Below, in pieces: positions 58,631 to 64,000 of a stretch of DNA of 64,000 nt. Source of the DNA: Meghimatium bilineatum (lineage: Eukaryota; Mollusca; Gastropoda; Stylommatophora; Philomycidae); contig CM067309.1 of NCBI GenBank assembly GCA_034231615.1, positions 35,615,750 through 35,679,749 of the forward strand, written 5' to 3'. The notes beneath the pieces are model-generated. The model saw only the letters and a program-made list of their open reading frames with translations, did no database searches and was not told the origin of the DNA. The position numbers were made by a program, and so were the translations under genes. Each line of letters starts with the position of its first letter. The first letter of the stretch is position 1.

Positions 58631-59012
58631 CAGTGCTTCCCAACTTTTGTGTACCATGCCCCGCCTAAGTCTTTCTAAAATTATGATGCCCCTATGTAAC
58701 ATATACATGTTCTTTTTTATATAAAAAATTGAATTATTCCTACCCGCCGAAGACGGATGTGTCGGGCCACTGGCGCAAATAAAACGGCGACACAACGCAT
58801 TTACATTCTCTGGACTACATCCTGCTGGAAATCTAGAATGTATCATGGTCCTGCTACAAGAGAGATCCAGCAGGAGCTTGAGAATGAACGCTGAAGAAGA
58901 AGAAGAATAATTATTCCTAAATGAAACATAATTACAACTTGTTTGAATTGCCCCCCCCCTGAACAAGTATATTACCCCCTGTGGGGCGTGGGCCCCACGT
59001 TGGGAAACACTG
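58631..59012. mobile_element. hAT MITE with a nested SINE2
   Basis: Ends CAGTGCTTCCCAAC and GTTGGGAAACACTG are inverted repeats (one mismatch). They are flanked by perfect 8-bp CTCTATAT (58623-58630 and 59013-59020), the hAT TSD length. Without the SINE it is about 205 bp. Confidence 0.9.
58743..58908 (+). mobile_element. SINE2 copy, full length (166 bp), reference copy
   Basis: 'cccgccgaagacggatgtg' to a GAAGAAGAAGAAT tail. Perfect 11-bp TSD AATTATTCCTA (58732-58742 and 58909-58919) fixes both ends. No A/B boxes were recognised. Confidence 0.92.
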
Positions 59013-59161
59013 CTCTATATAGAAGATGCGCAGAACTCGCCTGTAACATTTGTTATCTATAGAAGGTGCGCAGAACGTGTCTGTAATTTGTTATCTATAG
59101 AAGATGCGCATAACTTGTCTGTAACATTGGTTTTCAAAGATCTCTGTTCGTCTCTCCATAT

Positions 59162-59440
59162 CGCCCGCGTGTTGCCGGAGCCCGAGAGGAAAATAAAAAA
59201 TAGCAACACTGTTTACCTTCCATGCATGTCGTAAGAATCGACTAAGAAGATTATGCGATGAAGTTGGTTGTCCTGTCCCGTGTAGGTTCAAAGTGACACA
59301 AAGCCATGCTGACGTCGGATGTGTCAGGCCGAACGACGCAGATATATCAGCAATGCTGTAAACCATGGCACATTCATTCCGTTCTATGGATTACACCCTG
59401 ATAATCTGCAGGAGTTTGAGAGCGAACACAGAAGAAGAAA
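59162..59440 (+). mobile_element. SINE1 copy, full length
   Basis: 'cgcccgcgtgttgccggagc' to a GAAGAAGAAA tail. Probable TSD TCTCTCCATAT/TCTTTCCGTAT. Confidence 0.85.
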
Positions 59441-60394
59441 TCTTTCCGTATCTGAATTGAGTGTATATCCAACACACTTGAGCCTTATCTCCACCACAGA
59501 GAGAGATGGCAACGCTGATTTATACAGGATCGAGTTTTAAACAAAATTCCACTTGAACTGACAAATCTAATCTGAATTACTTGAATATGAGGCCAGTGCA
59601 CTCCATGACGATTGAACTGCTGCGGCTCCACGCTGGCTGTAGTGGTATACAGGGGTTGCTAATGAATTTGGCAATGGGCGAGTCCCTCGTTAGAAATACA
59701 GTCATGTATATTCTTCGGGTTCTATACTTAAAAAGTGACGCTTTTAAACTTTTTAAATGATTTTCAATGATCACGTTGCGTTAAGTCTGTGCAAATCACC
59801 AGGGGCGGATAAGTCGATCAATCTTAGAGAAATGGATATCAGATCTTCTGGAAAAGAAAAGGCAACAACCGTAATGTTGACTGCATCATACCTTGATACT
59901 CATTTGGTCAATAAAAAAACAGGCCAAATATTGCTCCAGATGTTCCTGGGCGTAGTAGAGGGGAACTGTATTTACATTACTTATACTTATGTGTCGACAG
60001 CCAATGAAACTGACGAAAAATATAATATAGCGTCATTTTGAAGGATAGTCCGATGAATCAACAGGACTGTATATATGTCGAGGGACTCGGAATGTGGGAG
60101 AAAGTGAAAAGAAACAAACCGAAACTAGAAAAGCCAAGGCATTAAAAGATGCGTATCACGTGACCGGTACAAGAACGCGCTGACGACACAACATATTAAT
60201 TCTAGTGCAGATAATATTTTTGGAATGAAGATAAATATTCACAATGTTATGGGAAGAGGGCGTGGATGGAAAATAAGACATAAAAATAGTGTATGTTTAA
60301 ACGGAAATTAGGTGTCCACATTCTTGAGCGTGTTCCTGTTGACATATTTATCATTATTATTATTCTATCCTGCAATATCTACGTATTTGTTTTC
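59441..60394. other. No recognisable gene (intron 8)
   Basis: A 94-codon plus-strand frame at 59757-60041 has no recognisable domain or splice support. Confidence 0.45.
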
Positions 60395-60895
60395 AAATGT
60401 TTCCTAATCGTTCGATAACCAGCGACTCTCAAGTTATGTTTCAATGTGTTTTCTAATCGTCTGATAACCAGTAAGTCTCAAGTTATGTTTCAATGTGTTT
60501 TCTAATCGTCTGATAACCAACGAGTCTCAAGTTATGTTTCAATGTGTTTTCTAATCGTCCGAAAAACCAGCGAGTCTCAAGTTATGTTTCAATGTGTTTT
60601 CTAATCGTCCGAAAAACCAGCGAGTCTCAAGTTATGTTTCAATGTGTTTTCTAATTGTCCGAAAAACCAGCGAGTCTCAAGTTATGTTTCAATGTGTTTT
60701 CTAATCGTCCGAAAAACCAGCGAGTCTCAAGTTATGTTTCAATGTGTTTTCTAATCGTCCAAAAAACCAGCGAGTCTCAAGTTATGTTTCAATGTGTTTT
60801 CTAATCGTCCGAAAAACCAGCGAGTCTCAAGTTATGTTTCAATGTGTTTTCTAATCGTCCTATAAACAGCGAGTCTCAAGTTATATTTCTATGCG
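60395..60895. repeat. 50-bp minisatellite, about 9 units
   Basis: Units share 'agtctcaagttatgtttcaa' and 'tgtgttttctaatcgtcc'. The central units are nearly identical. Confidence 0.97.
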
Positions 60896-60984
60896 TTTTC
60901 GGAATGCAAATTATTCTGCTACAGATTGAAGTGAGATTTTGGTTACGGTAAGGAATGTCCCTATTTATCGTGCCAGTCGCCACG

Positions 60985-61048
60985 ATAAATATATATATAT
61001 ATATATATAGGCCTATATATATATATATAGGCCTATATATATATATAT
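60985..61048. repeat. (AT)n with 'taggcctatatata' interruptions
   Basis: The interrupting TAGGCCTA is palindromic and occurs twice. Confidence 0.9.
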
Positions 61049-61274
61049 GTATATTTAAATAAATTTCGGAAAGATATCATTTAAGTACTTTTTACTGATT
61101 TGACTCCAAGCAGTCTTGTTCCGATTGTGAGAGAATGCATTTTTTTACACAACTACACCAAGTCGTCTATTTTACATTTGACGACAACAAACTATAGGGC
61201 CTATATCTCTTCTTTTTCATTGTTAACATTTATCAAATTATTAATATATTTTCTTCAATCCCAAAATAAAATCG

Positions 61275-61400
61275 AGTTAGTTTTTTGGAAGTTGATACAA
61301 TGGAGTTAGTTTTTATGGAAGTTGAACATAAGATACATTGGAGTTAGTTTCTTGGAAAGTGAACACAAGAATAAAATGGAGTTAGTTTCTTGGAAGCAAG
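61275..61400. repeat. About 40-bp repeat, 3-4 units
   Basis: 'tggagttagtttcttggaa' recurs. Confidence 0.85.
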
Positions 61401-62055
61401 AAACAAAGCAGCCCCTCCCCCTTTTCGATTAAATGGTACATCCCCCTAACACCAAACAAAAAGCACCAAGAATCCCCACGAAATCGAAAAATACTTTTCT
61501 TTTAACGGCAACCTCCACCCCACCCTATTTATCGCAGACGTATCTACGGCCCCTGAAAACTAGAATATGAAAACTCTATGTTTCTCAGTGAGATCTTCCT
61601 GCGTAAATGACCAGACGGGGATCATTGTTGCACTTTCGGTTGGTAACTATTTATACACTTAGAGTCGCCTTGGCTATTTTTGACATTCAATTCCAAGTAC
61701 GTAAATAGTGACCAACCAAAATCACAACAATAATCAACAACGTAACGAGTCCAAATTAATTCTGTTGGAAGGTCTTTATTGGAGACGATGATGTCTCAGC
61801 ACCACTTTGTCACGGAGATCCCTCTGCGGTCTAGATTTGCTAACTTCCTGAATCTAGACTGTCTCATTTAGACAGCATCATGTACCGTCACCTGTGTGTT
61901 ATCAGGTAACTTGAAAAAGTAACAAAGAATGACACTGCCCAGGCAAAATGAGGGAAATGTTATGTGGTTTAAATTTCCCTCCAAATTCGGGGGGGGGGGG
62001 GGGGGTTCTGAACATGGGAGCATAAAGCAAGGAACAATGGAGAAAAGATAGTAAG
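61401..62055. other. No recognisable gene (intron 8)
   Basis: Poly-G at 61990-62005; otherwise unassigned. Confidence 0.45.
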
Positions 62056-62057
62056 CA

Positions 62058-62295
62058 AAATGAGAACAGAAAACAAACATGAGAACAGAAAACAAACATG
62101 AGAACAGAAAACAACAACGCGAGAACAGAAAACAAACAACACGAGAACAGGAAACAAACAGCACGAGAACAGAAAACAAACAACACGAGAGCAGAAAACA
62201 AACAGCACGAGAGCAGAAAACAAACAACACACAGAAAACAAACAACACGAGAACAGAAAACAAACAACACGAGAACAGAAAAAAAAACACACATG
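62058..62295. repeat. 22-bp minisatellite (aacacgagaacagaaaacaaac)
   Basis: About 11 units with small indels. Open frames on both strands are artefacts. Confidence 0.95.
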
Positions 62296-62339
62296 AAACA
62301 GACAACAAAATATTTTTGATATAATTTATGCACAGCCCC

Positions 62340-63010
62340 CAACAATAACTACAAACAATAACTGCACATGGTAACTACAAAGAGCGACTGCCAATAACTG
62401 CACACCATAAATGCAAACAATAACTGCTCACAGTAACTATAAACAATGACCGCCAATAACTGCACAGAGCAACTATAGATAATAACTGCACACAGTAACT
62501 ATAAACAATAACTGCACACGGTAACTATAAACAATAACTGCACACGGTAACTATAAACAATAACTGCACACGGTAACTATAAACCAATAACTACACACAG
62601 TGACTACACATTGTACTGCACACAATAACGTCACACGTTAAATACAAACCAATAACTACAAACATTAACTACACACAGTAACTGCAAACAGTAACTACAC
62701 ACAATAACTGCAAACAGTAACTACACACAATAACTGCAAACAGTAACTACACACAGTAACTGCTAACAGTAACTACACACAATAACTGCAAACAGTAACT
62801 ACACACAATAACTGCAAACAGTAACTACACACAGTAACTGCAAACAGTAACTACACACAGTAACTACACACAATAACTGCAAACAGTAACTACACACAAT
62901 AACTGCAAACAGTAACTACACACAATAACTGCAAACAGTAACTACACACAGTAACTGCTAACAGTAACTACACACGTTAAATACAAACCGATAACTGCAA
63001 ACAGTAACAA
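62340..63010. repeat. 24-bp minisatellite (aactgcaaacagtaactaca)
   Basis: About 27 imperfect units, most regular at 62680-62960. It ends about 35 bp before the exon 9 acceptor. Confidence 0.95.
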
Positions 63011-63051
63011 CAGTTATCAATAATTTCAAAACGACTTCTTCCAGGAAAAAG

Positions 63052-63156
63052 TCACCATATCGTCGTTCATCATACCGAGAGGGGCAGCTTTTAGACAAAG
63101 AAATAATCGATAATAAGAGATTATTAAAAGTAAACGATTTTGCCCGTTACAGACCG
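63052..63156 (+). CDS. Receptor guanylate cyclase-like gene, exon 9 (tentative borders)
   Basis: 35 codons, SPYRRSSYREGQLLDKEIIDNKRLLKVNDFARYRP, with donor CCG|GTATGC at 63157. The obvious acceptor (TTCTTCCAG, exon from 63045) is out of phase with exon 8. AG at 63051 (exon from 63052) restores phase 0. Either that AG is used, or a small exon between 56.2 and 63.0 kb is missed. The segment would lie between the juxtamembrane region and the kinase-homology domain. Confidence 0.55.
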
Positions 63157-63221
63157 GTATGCTCGCTGCAGATAAATGCCTTTTTTTCCACTGTATTATT
63201 TTCTTTCGTTCTTTAGTTTCG

Positions 63222-63422
63222 TTTTGATGGTATATCTCAGGCCCTAGTATGGATGGTGTATCTCAGGCCCTAGTCTGGATGGTATATATCAGGCCCGAGT
63301 CTGAATGGTATATATCAGGCCCGAGTCTGGATGGTATATATCAGACCCGAGTCTGGGTGGTATATATCAGACCCGAGTCTGGGTGGTATATATCAGACCC
63401 GAGTCTGGATGGTATATATACA
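63222..63422. repeat. 26-bp minisatellite (ggtatatatcagacccgagt), about 8 units
   Basis: Units with 'gtctggatggtatatatcag'; the left units are more diverged. Confidence 0.95.
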
Positions 63423-63462
63423 TAAATGTGTTTGTTAATATTACGTTTTTAATATGACATCT

Positions 63463-63738
63463 TCTTCTTCTTTCGTTCTCAAACTCCTGCAGATTAGCAG
63501 GATGTAGTCCGGAGAACGGAATGCGTTGTCTCATGGTTTACAGCATTGCTGTGATATCTGCGCCTTTCGGTCCGACACATCCGACTTCAGCATGGCCTTG
63601 GGTCACTGACTCTATATGGGATGGGACAGCCAACTCCATCCCATAACCTCCTTAGTCGCCTTTTACGACATGCATGGAAGGTAAACAGTGCTGCTATTCT
63701 TTGCTTCCCTTTCGGGCCCCGGCAACACACGGGCGAAC
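63463..63738 (-). mobile_element. SINE1 copy, full length (276 bp), reference copy
   Basis: 'ttcttctttcgttctcaaac' to 'ccggcaacacacgggcg'. Perfect 9-bp TSD ATGACATCT (63454-63462 and 63739-63747). Confidence 0.9.
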
Positions 63739-63859
63739 ATGACATCTGAAGTGAGATTACCCTTATTTGTTTGTTGTTGCTAGCCTGTTAAATATCTCAT
63801 TTATTTCAATTTCTATCAATATACAAGGATATGCAGGAACAATTTAAAAATGTGGAACA

Positions 63860-64000
63860 TGAGTGCGAACATGTAATAGTGAAGCTCTTTGATGTGATAT
63901 CTGCAACTAACGTATCCAATTGCAGCATGACTTCTTGGTCACTTAAACCACCATGTTTTTCTGGATTATTTCCCTTACCTCTGTCTACGGATATTACACA
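63860..64000 (-). mobile_element. SINE1 relic, diverged, at window edge
   Basis: 'gatgtgatatctgcaactaa' and 'cagcatgacttcttggtcac' align to the SINE1 middle. The open frame over 63826-63900 is therefore probably not an exon. Confidence 0.55.

Noticed and set aside
62079-62345. Cysteine/phenylalanine-rich minus-strand frames
   Set aside because: 22-bp minisatellite with no supporting context.
63826-63900. Possible tenth exon after AG at 63838 (DMQEQFKNVEHECEHVIVKLF)
   Set aside because: The sequence aligns with a diverged SINE1 ('gatatctgc ... cagcatgacttc') and has no donor.

Overview
This window is animal genomic DNA, not bacterial. It has spliced coding exons with GT/AG borders, long introns, APE-type LINE retrotransposons, tRNA-derived SINEs, hAT/MITE remnants and very many tandem repeats. 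By hand tally, roughly a quarter of the window is tandem array. RTE-like LINEs, dense minisatellites, a TTAGGG-type interstitial telomeric motif and an ANF-receptor/guanylate-cyclase-like gene fit a lophotrochozoan, most likely a mollusc. The taxon is an inference from content.

One host gene runs through the window on the + strand. Nine exons (about 7.1, 34.6, 40.7, 46.3, 49.3, 50.4, 52.9, 56.1 and 63.1 kb) can be joined in consistent splice phase. They encode a signal peptide, an ANF-receptor-type extracellular domain, one transmembrane helix and a basic juxtamembrane segment. This is the 5' half of a receptor-type (natriuretic-peptide-receptor-like) guanylate cyclase. The kinase-homology and cyclase domains would lie beyond the right edge. 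Introns 1 and 2 alone cover about 33 kb.

Region 0-7 kb (upstream): a jockey/CR1-like LINE (1-1917), an RTE tail, a 0.9-kb CTAT array ending at the 3' tail of an antisense RTE copy, a 56-bp satellite split by a SINE, and a 21-bp array. Region 7-34.6 kb (exon 1 and intron 1): tRNA-SINEs, three copies of an unnamed 600-bp element, nested RTE and zinc-finger LINEs at 19.2-21.1 kb, a hAT transposase relic, a 30-bp satellite split by a 1.7-kb unknown segment, RT fragments, and a 30 x 30-bp array. Region 34.6-50 kb: exons 2-5 separated by minisatellites; two of the arrays are amplified exon/intron junctions. Region 50-64 kb: exons 6-9, LINE 3' ends, a hAT MITE holding a SINE, and more minisatellites.

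The mobile elements form a layered set. Two SINE families (about 276 and 166 bp, called SINE1 and SINE2 here) share a 3' end with each other and apparently with an RNase-H LINE. Several RTE subfamilies (A-E here) end in GAT, GATA/ACAG or GAA tails. Perfect target-site duplications define many of these insertions. The most unusual signals are the tandem amplification of the 5' splice sites of exons 2 and 5, and the seeding of long microsatellites at LINE tails.
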